Notes under the pieces: generated by a model | What the model saw: the letters and a program-made list of their open reading frames with translations, nothing else | What the model was told of the DNA's origin: nothing | Databases searched by the model: none | DNA from: an uncultured Acidimicrobiaceae bacterium | GTDB taxonomy: Bacteria > Actinomycetota > Acidimicrobiia > Acidimicrobiales > UBA8592 | Assembly: GCA_913031515.1 (NCBI GenBank) | Contig: CAJWET010000102.1 | Span: forward strand, 1 to 6,101 | Reading direction: 5' to 3' | Length of the DNA stretch: 6,101 nt | Part shown: positions 1 through 5,856 of the stretch, piece by piece | How the letters are laid out: each line of letters starts with the position of its first letter | Position numbering within the stretch: position 1 is the stretch's first letter | Program-made: the position numbers and the translations under genes

Positions 1-1886
1 AATCCATCTGTTGATGATTCAAGAGCTGAAAGCCTTTGCGCTGCATCTGAAGTTTCGGCATCGCTTACAAGGAAACACCATGATTGCATTTCTCTTCGAC
101 CAACCCTTCCGCGAAGCTGATGGAGTTGAGCGATCCCAAAACGCTCAGCATCAAGTATTACCATTACCGTCGCATTAGGCACATCTACCCCTACTTCGAT
201 GACCGTCGTAGAAACAAGTACGTCAATATTTCCATCTCTAAAGCTCTTCATAATTTCATGTTTCTCAGGTCCGGTTTGCCGGCCATGCAAAAGACCAACA
301 GTAAATCCGTGTAGCTCAGTCTCTATAAGGCGCTCGTATGTTTTCTCTGCAGACGCTACCTGCATTTTCTCGTTGTCTCCTATTAAAGGGCAGACCACAT
401 AGGCCTGCTTCCCTTGCTCTACTTGACTGCGGACTCTCTTCCAAACATCAATGTCGTCCGTAACCCATTCCGTCCGTATAGGAGTTCTACCTGGAGGTAG
501 CTCATCCAGAATTGACACATCTAGATCTCCATACACCGTCATTGCCGCTGTTCTTGGTATCGGCGTTGCAGTCATAACCAGTACATCCGTAATAGCACCC
601 CCAGTTGCTTTTGCTCGCAACGCCGCGCGTTGGTCTACCCCAAACCGGTGCTGCTCATCAATTACTGAAAGTCCCAAATTTGAGAAGGTAACCCCTTCTT
701 GAATTAGAGAGTGAGTCCCGATGACTAAATCGACCTTGCCTGAGGACAAACCGTTTATTATTCGCTTTCTATCAACTGAGTTCGTTCGACTAGTTAACAA
801 TTCGACTTGAAGGTCTCTTTCCCCCATTAGTGTCGTGGAGTCAGGCACTTTAAATGATGCTAATAGTTCCGATATCCCCAAATAATGTTGTTCTGCGAGG
901 ACTTCGGTTGGGGCCATTACCACGCCTTGTCTCCCCCCTTCAATAACTCCGAGCAGTCCGGCTACTGCTACGAGAGTCTTACCTGAGCCAACGTCACCCT
1001 GCAGTAGCCGATGCATTGGTATTTGGGACTGCAGATCAGATGTAATTTCATCTATTACTCTCAATTGCGCGCTCGTGAGGTGAAAAGGCAGCGCTTCAAG
1101 AAGCGCCTTGATGAACTTTCCTTCGAATCCGTGAGCTATTCCCTGTTTTGTTGTTTCAAAGCTACGTTTTCTAGCTACTAACAACAATTGAATTCGGAGA
1201 AGTTCATCAAAGACCAACCGGTTTCGGGCTTCGACGATTTGTTTCATCGACTCAGGGTTGTGAATGTTCGTGAACGCTGTCGCTCGGTCAACTAGGTTAT
1301 GGCGCTCTCGGACCTTAAGAGGTAAAGGTTCAGCAAATCCTCTAACGCTTGACTTATGCAAAGCATCAGATACCCATGTGCCGAATTCCCATGTCGACAA
1401 ACCCGCTTTTCCGGACTGCGGATAAACTGGAACTATTCGGCCAGTTTTATCTCCAACTAAATCGACAACTGGGTTGGTCATCCTTGCCCTCCCTCGGTAG
1501 AGGTCTAATTTCCCAAAAATGACTACCTCCATTCCTTGCTGGAGCTGCCGCGCCCTCCACGGCTGGTTAAAAAAAGTTATATTCAGTAGGCCGGTTTCGT
1601 CGGTAACATCTACCGAAACAATTTTCTTGCGATTTCTTGTTCGAATGATTTCAACTTCAAGTATCTCTGCGAGGACCATTCCTTCTTCGCCGAGTTGCAG
1701 TGTCCCTATCTTCGCTTCTTTTGTTCTATCGATGTACCTGCGGGGATAGCGAGAAAGAACATCTAGGACCGTTCGAATATCCACTGAGTTCAAGGCGTCT
1801 TTTTTCTTTACGCCAACTCCCTTCAACCGCGTTGTTGGCAAAGAATCAAGGTCGGTCAGGGTGAGGGGAGATGTGGCGCGTTGCAT
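1..1886 (-). CDS. recG: ATP-dependent DNA helicase RecG (C-terminus cut by window edge)
   Basis: RecG is a superfamily 2 helicase that binds stalled replication forks and Holliday junctions and drives fork regression and branch migration. The visible 628 residues contain the N-terminal wedge/OB region (about 60-150, including YPRRY and LLNITFFN), then all helicase motifs: Walker A GDVGSGKT at 297-304, motif Ia APTEVLAEQH, Walker B DEQH at 410-413 followed by RFGV, motif III MTATPIPRT, motif IV VCPLI, motif V STTVIEVGVDVPNA and motif VI QLRGRVGR at 590-597. The family is usually about 680-740 residues, so some 60-110 residues, including most of the TRG/C-terminal domain, lie beyond position 1. 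ATG at 1886 is the first possible start, because an in-frame TAA sits three codons upstream. Its ribosome site (AAGAAG touching the ATG) is poor. The gene follows fakA after 104 bp with no clear terminator between them, so co-transcription is likely. No broken motif is seen. Confidence 0.96.
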   Translation of the reverse strand, partial: MQRATSPLTLTDLDSLPTTRLKGVGVKKKDALNSVDIRTVLDVLSRYPRRYIDRTKEAKIGTLQLGEEGMVLAEILEVEIIRTRNRKKIVSVDVTDETGLLNITFFNQPWRARQLQQGMEVVIFGKLDLYRGRARMTNPVVDLVGDKTGRIVPVYPQSGKAGLSTWEFGTWVSDALHKSSVRGFAEPLPLKVRERHNLVDRATAFTNIHNPESMKQIVEARNRLVFDELLRIQLLLVARKRSFETTKQGIAHGFEGKFIKALLEALPFHLTSAQLRVIDEITSDLQSQIPMHRLLQGDVGSGKTLVAVAGLLGVIEGGRQGVVMAPTEVLAEQHYLGISELLASFKVPDSTTLMGERDLQVELLTSRTNSVDRKRIINGLSSGKVDLVIGTHSLIQEGVTFSNLGLSVIDEQHRFGVDQRAALRAKATGGAITDVLVMTATPIPRTAAMTVYGDLDVSILDELPPGRTPIRTEWVTDDIDVWKRVRSQVEQGKQAYVVCPLIGDNEKMQVASAEKTYERLIETELHGFTVGLLHGRQTGPEKHEIMKSFRDGNIDVLVSTTVIEVGVDVPNATVMVILDAERFGIAQLHQLRGRVGRREMQSWCFLVSDAETSDAAQRLSALESSTDG

Positions 1887-1990
1887 CTTCTTGGTTTAGC
1901 CGATCTAGAGAGTTGATGAGGGAAATTCTAAGAAAATGATGTATGCACCTCTGGCGAGAGAAGGAGGAAAAAATCCTGACCGGGAAGGCG

Positions 1991-3640
1991 TTATTCTACT
2001 CCGAAATAGTAGGGGTATAGCGGCTGCCCTCCATCGTGAATTTCTACTTCTACATGTGGTTTCTCGTTCGCCAGCCATTCAGATATCCCTACTGTGGAGT
2101 CTTCGTTGCTCCCCTCACCCGCAATAACAGTGACAAGTTCATGGTCAGGGCCTATGATCTCATCCAGCAATCCTATAGCCACTTCGGACATGGACTTGGA
2201 AATCACGCAGACGCCGCTTCGGTCAAGACCTATCCAATCCCCTTCTTCGACCTTCCCCACCGATGTCTCACTGTCGCGAACCGCTCGAGTGATTTCGCCA
2301 GGTAGTACCTGTCCAGCAGCAGCATCCATTAAAGCCAGATTGCTTCCCGCATCTGCTCTTGGGTCAAAGGCTAACAAAGATGCAAAGCCTTCAGGGATAC
2401 TTCGTGTCGGAACAACAACAACGGTTTTTTCCACTTGTGAGTTAACTTGTTCAGCAACAGGAATAATATTTTTGTTATTCGGAAGAATGATCACTTGATC
2501 AGCGGAAATAGATTCTGCCGCTTGGACGAGATCACGTACTGATGGGTTCATCGATTGCCCCCCTCGAACGACAGCATGCACCCCCAACGAATCGAAGATA
2601 GCATGAACTCCTTCTCCGGCAACAACAGCAATGACTGCCGAGGCAGATTCAGTCTCGTTCGTAATGGTAATTGTGTTTTCTCCACCGATTTCAGTGTGAA
2701 ATGTCTCTTGATGGTCGCCTAACTCCTCATGGAGATTAGTTACCCGTATGGTGTTCGGCTTGCCTCGTTTAATGCCTGCCTCGATCGAGCCACCTATGTC
2801 ATCAGTGTGAATATGGCAGTTGTAGAGTCCGTCTCCCCCTACCACGACTATTGAATCGCCGAGGGTGGCCCATTCATTTTTAAATCCGTCGATCATGTCA
2901 TCAGAGACTTCAAGAAAAAACATGACCTCATAGCGTAACTCACCTACTTCCGTAAGTCCCGTGCTGGGTATATGCCCCGACCCATCGACTCCGACTGGAA
3001 CTTCAGCTGGAGCAGGGATAGGGCGACCATCAGCAATGTGTAGAAATGATGAAAGAAGTAATAAATAACCTGCACCACCAGCATCTACAACACCGGCTTC
3101 TTTCAGGACCGGCAATAACTCCGGAGTCCTTTCAAGTGACGACCTTCCTTCGTGTTCGATCCTTTCGAGAAAATCCACGAGAGAGATATCTTCCTCCGCC
3201 ACTTGCGACGCTACCGCTGCTACTTCTCTTGCCACTGTCAAAATGGTGCCTTCAACGGGCTTCATCACCGACCCATACGCCGCCTCTGAGGCATTAATTA
3301 ATGCCTCAGAAATAGCTGTGGCATCGATTTCTTCTACGGTGGAAAAGCTATCGGAAAGAGATCGCAGTATTTGTGAAAGAATCACCCCGGAGTTTCCTCT
3401 AGCGCCCATCAAACTACCATGACTGATCGCTTTCCACTGGGAAGAACCTTCTGCTTCCCCCTTTTCAAGTTCTTCGGTTACAGAAATAAGAGTTAGAGAC
3501 ATATTTGTCCCTGTGTCACCGTCAGGGACGGGATAGACATTTAACGCATTTAATACATCACAGTAAGTTCCCAAGGCATCACGAAATGCGAAGAGGACGT
3601 TTTTGATGTCATTATCTGAAAACCGCTGAAGATCATCCAC
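1991..3640 (-). CDS. fakA: DAK2-domain fatty acid kinase-like protein (FakA/YloV family)
   Basis: FakA proteins phosphorylate fatty acids held by a separate FakB (DegV-family) carrier, feeding exogenous fatty acids into phospholipid synthesis in the cytoplasm. The 549 residues match the usual length (about 550). Residues 1-200 form the DhaL-like ATP domain: NVYPVPDGDTGTN at 34-46 (metal-binding Asp40 and Asp42), GARGNSGVI at 79-87, KPVEGTILTV at 127-136 and VDAGGAGYLLL at 185-195. The middle domain carries CHIHTDD at 275-281; the C-terminal domain carries GGQSMNPS at 360-367 and NNKNI at 387-391. The start is GTG at 3640, whose upstream frame reaches a TGA after five codons; the N-terminus lines up with family members from there. 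The best Shine-Dalgarno lies too far upstream and serves mini-ORFs instead (see the leader entry). It is divergent from the cold-shock-like gene and upstream of recG. No fakB is visible, so the substrate is inferred from the family; older annotations call it 'DAK phosphatase'. Confidence 0.9.
   Translation of the reverse strand: MDDLQRFSDNDIKNVLFAFRDALGTYCDVLNALNVYPVPDGDTGTNMSLTLISVTEELEKGEAEGSSQWKAISHGSLMGARGNSGVILSQILRSLSDSFSTVEEIDATAISEALINASEAAYGSVMKPVEGTILTVAREVAAVASQVAEEDISLVDFLERIEHEGRSSLERTPELLPVLKEAGVVDAGGAGYLLLLSSFLHIADGRPIPAPAEVPVGVDGSGHIPSTGLTEVGELRYEVMFFLEVSDDMIDGFKNEWATLGDSIVVVGGDGLYNCHIHTDDIGGSIEAGIKRGKPNTIRVTNLHEELGDHQETFHTEIGGENTITITNETESASAVIAVVAGEGVHAIFDSLGVHAVVRGGQSMNPSVRDLVQAAESISADQVIILPNNKNIIPVAEQVNSQVEKTVVVVPTRSIPEGFASLLAFDPRADAGSNLALMDAAAGQVLPGEITRAVRDSETSVGKVEEGDWIGLDRSGVCVISKSMSEVAIGLLDEIIGPDHELVTVIAGEGSNEDSTVGISEWLANEKPHVEVEIHDGGQPLYPYYFGVE
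3285..3310. repeat. 26-bp perfect palindrome inside fakA
   Basis: The left half reads TCTGAGGCATTAA and the right half is its exact reverse complement with no spacer; symmetry stops at the next base on each side (C and A). On the fakA strand it encodes SEALINAS within a normal-looking helix before the conserved KPVEGTILTV motif, so it does not disrupt the protein. As RNA it could fold into a stem of about 11 bp with a 4-base AU loop; as DNA it is a symmetric site that a dimeric protein could read. Function unknown. Confidence 0.9.
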
Positions 3641-3682
3641 GAAACTTGATAGTACTCATAAAGTACTCATAAGTTGACTCCT
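3633..3682 (-). promoter_or_regulatory. fakA leader: strong Shine-Dalgarno, mini-ORFs overlapping the GTG start
   Basis: Read on the minus strand, an AGGAG (3682-3678) sits seven bases before an ATG (3670-3668) that opens a four-codon frame, MSTL then TGA (ends 3656). A second ATG (3659-3657), in a different frame, opens MSTIKFRG and stops at TGA 3635-3633, inside codons 2-3 of fakA, so it overlaps the fakA GTG (3640-3638) by eight bases. The GTG itself has no good Shine-Dalgarno of its own (TATCAAGTTTC precedes it). The arrangement would suit translational coupling or reinitiation: ribosomes load at the AGGAG, translate a mini-ORF, stop next to the GTG and restart. The same pattern could also come from a small frameshift or a sequencing error near the start. 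Coupling is an inference. Confidence 0.5.
3651..3672. repeat. 11-bp exact tandem duplication in the fakA leader
   Basis: AGTACTCATAA occurs twice back to back (3651-3661 and 3662-3672, plus-strand reading). Each copy contains one of the two leader ATGs. Because 11 is not a multiple of 3, the duplication puts the upstream ATG in frame with the fakA GTG, but it also creates the TGA that closes that frame after four codons. It resembles a replication-slippage event. Confidence 0.85.
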
Positions 3683-3740
3683 GCTGCGAAATCACATAAA
3701 TATCCGTCAATACGAAATAAAATGAATGAGAGTCGAAAGG

Positions 3741-3761
3741 CTCTATGGTTCGTCCATAGAG
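3741..3761. repeat. Perfect 8-bp inverted repeat (hairpin or operator candidate) in the divergent intergenic region
   Basis: CTCTATGG (3741-3748) and CCATAGAG (3754-3761) are exact reverse complements separated by TTCGT. An outer AGTC/GACT pair (3731-3734 with 3763-3766) could extend it past a bulge. It lies between fakA and the cold-shock-like gene and overlaps the -35 position of the candidate promoter for the latter. It could be a binding site for a dimeric regulator or a leader hairpin. No T-run follows, so it is not a terminator on the plus strand. Confidence 0.6.
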
Positions 3762-3777
3762 GGACTATTCGTATATT
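3749..3777 (+). promoter_or_regulatory. Weak candidate promoter for the cold-shock-like gene and pckA
   Basis: TATATT at 3772-3777 matches a -10 box well. The hexamer 17 bases upstream, TTCGTC at 3749-3754, is a poor -35 and falls in the loop and right arm of the inverted repeat. It would give a 5' leader of about 40 bases before the ATG at 3824. It is called mainly on the -10 box and position. No equally plausible promoter for fakA was found on the other strand, although the gene must have one nearby. Confidence 0.25.
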
Positions 3778-3823
3778 GTTGAGAAATTCGTTAAGGTGAG
3801 CAGCCGCCAATAAGGAGATCTCC

Positions 3824-4051
3824 ATGCAGGGAGTAATCAAGTCATACGATCCGAATACTAAAGATGGGATCGTTATGTCCGAAAGAGACTTCATCGAGTA
3901 TGAATTAGCTCCTTCTGCTCTCGACGGTTCAGTTTTCCGGATGCTTCGACAGGGGCAAAGAGTCGTCTTTGACCTTGAAGATAATGGACTAGCTACAAAT
4001 TTACGACTCGGGTCTGAGGTTGATATGGGGACTCCAGATTTTTTGCAATGA
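3824..4051 (+). CDS. Small cold-shock-domain-like protein with degenerate RNA-binding motifs
   Basis: This 75-residue protein follows the cold-shock/OB-fold pattern: GVIKSYDP at 3-10 corresponds to the opening GxVKWF strand of CspA-type proteins, and LRQGQRVVFDLEDNGLATNLRL at 41-62 to the EGQkVxFxxexxxxGpxAxnv strands, with length also typical (65-75). The aromatic RNP1 patch (KGFGFI in CspA) is replaced by KDGIVM at 13-18, and RNP2 (VFVHF) by FIEYEL at 23-28, so classical single-stranded RNA binding may be weak or altered. I recall similar actinobacterial proteins starting MQGxVxxYDP annotated as cold-shock or hypothetical proteins. The start is well supported: AAGGAG at 3812-3817 is six bases before the ATG. 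It lies 35 bp ahead of pckA in the same direction, suggesting one transcript. The role, whether RNA-binding regulator or chaperone, is inferred. Confidence 0.7.
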   Translation: MQGVIKSYDPNTKDGIVMSERDFIEYELAPSALDGSVFRMLRQGQRVVFDLEDNGLATNLRLGSEVDMGTPDFLQ

Positions 4052-4086
4052 GGTACTGAAATCGGCATCGCTGCCGGAGGAAACAC

Positions 4087-5757
4087 ATGACAAATAACCC
4101 CCAACGTGACCTATCGACAGAACTGCACGAGCAGTTTGGGTTGGACACCGTCTCCTTGCAGTACGGATTAAGTCAAGACGAGTTATTCCTTGCAGCGGTT
4201 CATAATGATCGTGGAAAAGTTGATCCCGATGGAGATACAAACCAACAAAAGGCCTACCAAACCGCTCTAGGGGTAGATGGTCCGCTTGTATATTTTACCG
4301 ACCCATCGTGTACTGGAAGGCCAGTAAATGACACATTTGCTGTGGCTAGAGATAGCGTTATGGACACCGTTTGGTGGAAGGATGGCTTGTCGAAGTTCTC
4401 TCCAGAAAACTTCGACAAGCTCCTACCTAGGGTGGTGGAGCATCTTAACCAGAAGGAATCTGTTTTATACGTCACAGATGTTTTTTGCGGATGGGATCCA
4501 GAGTTTACGGAACCGTACCGTTTCATCGGCGAGTATGCTACCCATGCCTATTTCTGCAACATCATGTTTCCGAAAAATGTCCGCGGCGACGCTGATCGCT
4601 CGTCATCAGGTTGGACGATCCTAAACGTACCTTCATTTCTAGCCGACCCCGAAAGAGATGGCACCAGATCCAACCGATCAGTCATTATGGACATTGAGAA
4701 CCGTGTTGCACTTGTCGTAGGCCCGGCTGACTACTGCGGCGTGAACAAAAAGACAATGTTCACAGTAATGAACTACGTCCTTCCCGCTAAAGGGCAACTT
4801 TCTATGCACTGCTCTGCCAATGTAGGTGATAGCGACGACAGCGCGATCCTATTTGGCCTTTCTGGAACGGGGAAGACAACGCTTTCGGCCGATCCAAATC
4901 GTCTGCTAATTGGAGATGATGAGCATGTTTGGACTGACTCAGGTGTATCAAATTTCGAAGATGGCTGTTACGCGAAACTAATTGATCTGGACAAGGATGC
5001 AGAACCCGTTATCGGCGCAGCGCTTAGCATGAAAGGGACACTGATCGAAAATGTCCCTCCCCTAACGGGGAAGGCAATTGAAGAAACACTTCCACAAGAA
5101 TTTGATTTGAGTGATGGTTCGCGTACAGAAAATACCAGATTCGCCTACCCCCTGAACTGTAACCCCGGTGTCGCTGAAGGGGCGAAAGGTCCACATCCTG
5201 AAACGATTGTCTTACTGACAGCTGACGCATTTGGCGTTTTCCCTCCGGTCTCTATTCTGAACGCTGAAGAAGTCATGTACCATTTTGTTACTGGTTTCAC
5301 ATCAAAGCTGGCCGGAACAGAGGTCGGCGTCACTGAACCTCAAGCAACATTTTCTGCATGTTTTGGCGATCCGTTTATGTCCCAAAAACCTCATGTTTAC
5401 GCGGAGCTTTTGGCAACACGGATGGAGGAGCACGACACCCGATGCATCTTGTTAAATACTGGATGGACTGGTGGTCCGTACGGGACGGGAGCTCGAATGT
5501 CTCTAAAATACACTCGAGCTCTTTTGGATTCGGCACTTGCCGGAGTCTTCGACAATACGGAATTGGAAATACAACCTATTCTAAAATTGCGCATGCCTAC
5601 GAGTTGCCCCAATGTTCCCGATGAGATTCTGAATCCGAGAGAGACTTGGGATGACGTTGACGCATACGACAAGCAGGCGACAGAACTTCGCGATATGTTT
5701 CGGGCGAATTATGTAGAGAGTGGATTCGCAAATCTTGGAATTAAAGAAGTTATGTAA
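4087..5757 (+). CDS. pckA: Phosphoenolpyruvate carboxykinase, ATP type
   Basis: PckA converts oxaloacetate plus ATP to phosphoenolpyruvate, CO2 and ADP (EC 4.1.1.49), the entry step of gluconeogenesis, in the cytosol. The 556 residues (E. coli enzyme 540) show the ATP-type signature: substrate Arg78 in TGR, Lys221-Lys222, metal-binding His241 in MHCSANVG, P-loop GLSGTGKTT at 257-265 (Lys263), Asp278 in IGDDEH, Arg351 in NTR, then TADAFGVFPPVS, TEPQATFSACFG and TGGPYGTGAR. Spacing between His241, Lys263 and Asp278 equals that in E. coli (232, 254, 269), so the enzyme should be active. Odd points: TGRPVND replaces TGRSPKD, YCGVNKK (216-222) replaces the usual Y-G-GE-KK form, and NFEDGCYAK replaces NFEGGCYAK. 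The start is set by GGAGG at 4076-4080, six bases before the ATG. It follows the cold-shock-like gene by 35 bp. GTP-type enzymes are more common in many actinobacteria, so the ATP type is notable if the host is one. Confidence 0.97.
   Translation: MTNNPQRDLSTELHEQFGLDTVSLQYGLSQDELFLAAVHNDRGKVDPDGDTNQQKAYQTALGVDGPLVYFTDPSCTGRPVNDTFAVARDSVMDTVWWKDGLSKFSPENFDKLLPRVVEHLNQKESVLYVTDVFCGWDPEFTEPYRFIGEYATHAYFCNIMFPKNVRGDADRSSSGWTILNVPSFLADPERDGTRSNRSVIMDIENRVALVVGPADYCGVNKKTMFTVMNYVLPAKGQLSMHCSANVGDSDDSAILFGLSGTGKTTLSADPNRLLIGDDEHVWTDSGVSNFEDGCYAKLIDLDKDAEPVIGAALSMKGTLIENVPPLTGKAIEETLPQEFDLSDGSRTENTRFAYPLNCNPGVAEGAKGPHPETIVLLTADAFGVFPPVSILNAEEVMYHFVTGFTSKLAGTEVGVTEPQATFSACFGDPFMSQKPHVYAELLATRMEEHDTRCILLNTGWTGGPYGTGARMSLKYTRALLDSALAGVFDNTELEIQPILKLRMPTSCPNVPDEILNPRETWDDVDAYDKQATELRDMFRANYVESGFANLGIKEVM
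4385..4420. repeat. 13-bp perfect inverted repeat (long hairpin) inside pckA
   Basis: The arms GCTTGTCGAAGTT (4385-4397) and AACTTCGACAAGC (4408-4420) are exact reverse complements around the 10-base loop CTCTCCAGAA; a flanking G-T wobble pair could add one more in RNA. It encodes residues 100-112, GLSKF and NFDKL around SPE, in a part of the protein that varies between PEPCKs. The pckA messenger would form a very stable stem-loop about 300 bases into the gene. No T-run follows, so intrinsic termination is unlikely; slowed translation, RNA processing or a symmetric DNA site are possible. Confidence 0.9.
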
Positions 5758-5769
5758 CCACAATTTTGC

Positions 5770-5787
5770 TGAGTGAACTTTCGCTCA
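5770..5787 (+). terminator. Weak hairpin just after pckA, possible terminator or 3' stabiliser
   Basis: TGAGTGA (5770-5776) pairs with TCGCTCA (5781-5787) around ACTT, with one G-U pair, starting 12 bases after the pckA stop codon. The bases that follow (TTGGAAAC) are not a T-run, so it does not look like a standard intrinsic terminator. It is called on position and structure only. Confidence 0.25.
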
Positions 5788-5844
5788 TTGGAAACTTAGA
5801 CTTCCTAAAGGCCGAGTGTTCATGCACCTTGCTGATCGTGACTG

Positions 5845-5850
5845 TATTGT
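5845..5850 (+). promoter_or_regulatory. TANNNT -10 box placed for a leaderless GTG start
   Basis: TATTGT fits the TANNNT pattern and ends seven bases before the GTG at 5857, the spacing expected if transcription begins at the start codon itself. Leaderless genes of this kind are common in actinobacteria. There is no purine-rich Shine-Dalgarno in the preceding 20 bases. No clear -35 was seen. Confidence 0.35.
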
Positions 5851-5856
5851 TGCACT

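Noticed and set aside
1086..1108. GCGCTTC-AA-GAAGCGC inverted repeat in recG
   Set aside because: Seven-base arms; the number expected by chance in a window of this size is above one.
84..1749. Several plus-strand frames of 67-83 codons
   Set aside because: All are antisense to recG, whose motifs are continuous across the region; none has family resemblance.
1887..1990. Possible terminator or small gene between fakA and recG
   Set aside because: There is a T-run on the minus strand after AGGA, but the only stem is 4 bp, and no frame with a start and ribosome site was found. Read-through into recG is more likely.
2094..2498. 134-codon plus-strand frame
   Set aside because: Antisense shadow of the fakA C-terminal domain, serine/threonine-rich low-information product.
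3667..4104. 145-codon minus-strand open frame across the divergent region and the cold-shock-like gene
   Set aside because: It lies antisense to a gene with a strong ribosome site and family resemblance, covers the fakA leader, and its product shows no recognisable pattern.
5489..5521. GAGCTCGA ... TCGAGCTC inverted repeat in pckA
   Set aside because: Arms of 8 bp with a 17-base spacer, each containing a self-palindromic GAGCTC; several of these are expected by chance in 6 kb.
5758..5856. Possible tRNA or small RNA between pckA and the PLP enzyme gene
   Set aside because: A GTTCATGCAC stretch recalls a T-loop, but no cloverleaf arms or acceptor stem could be paired.
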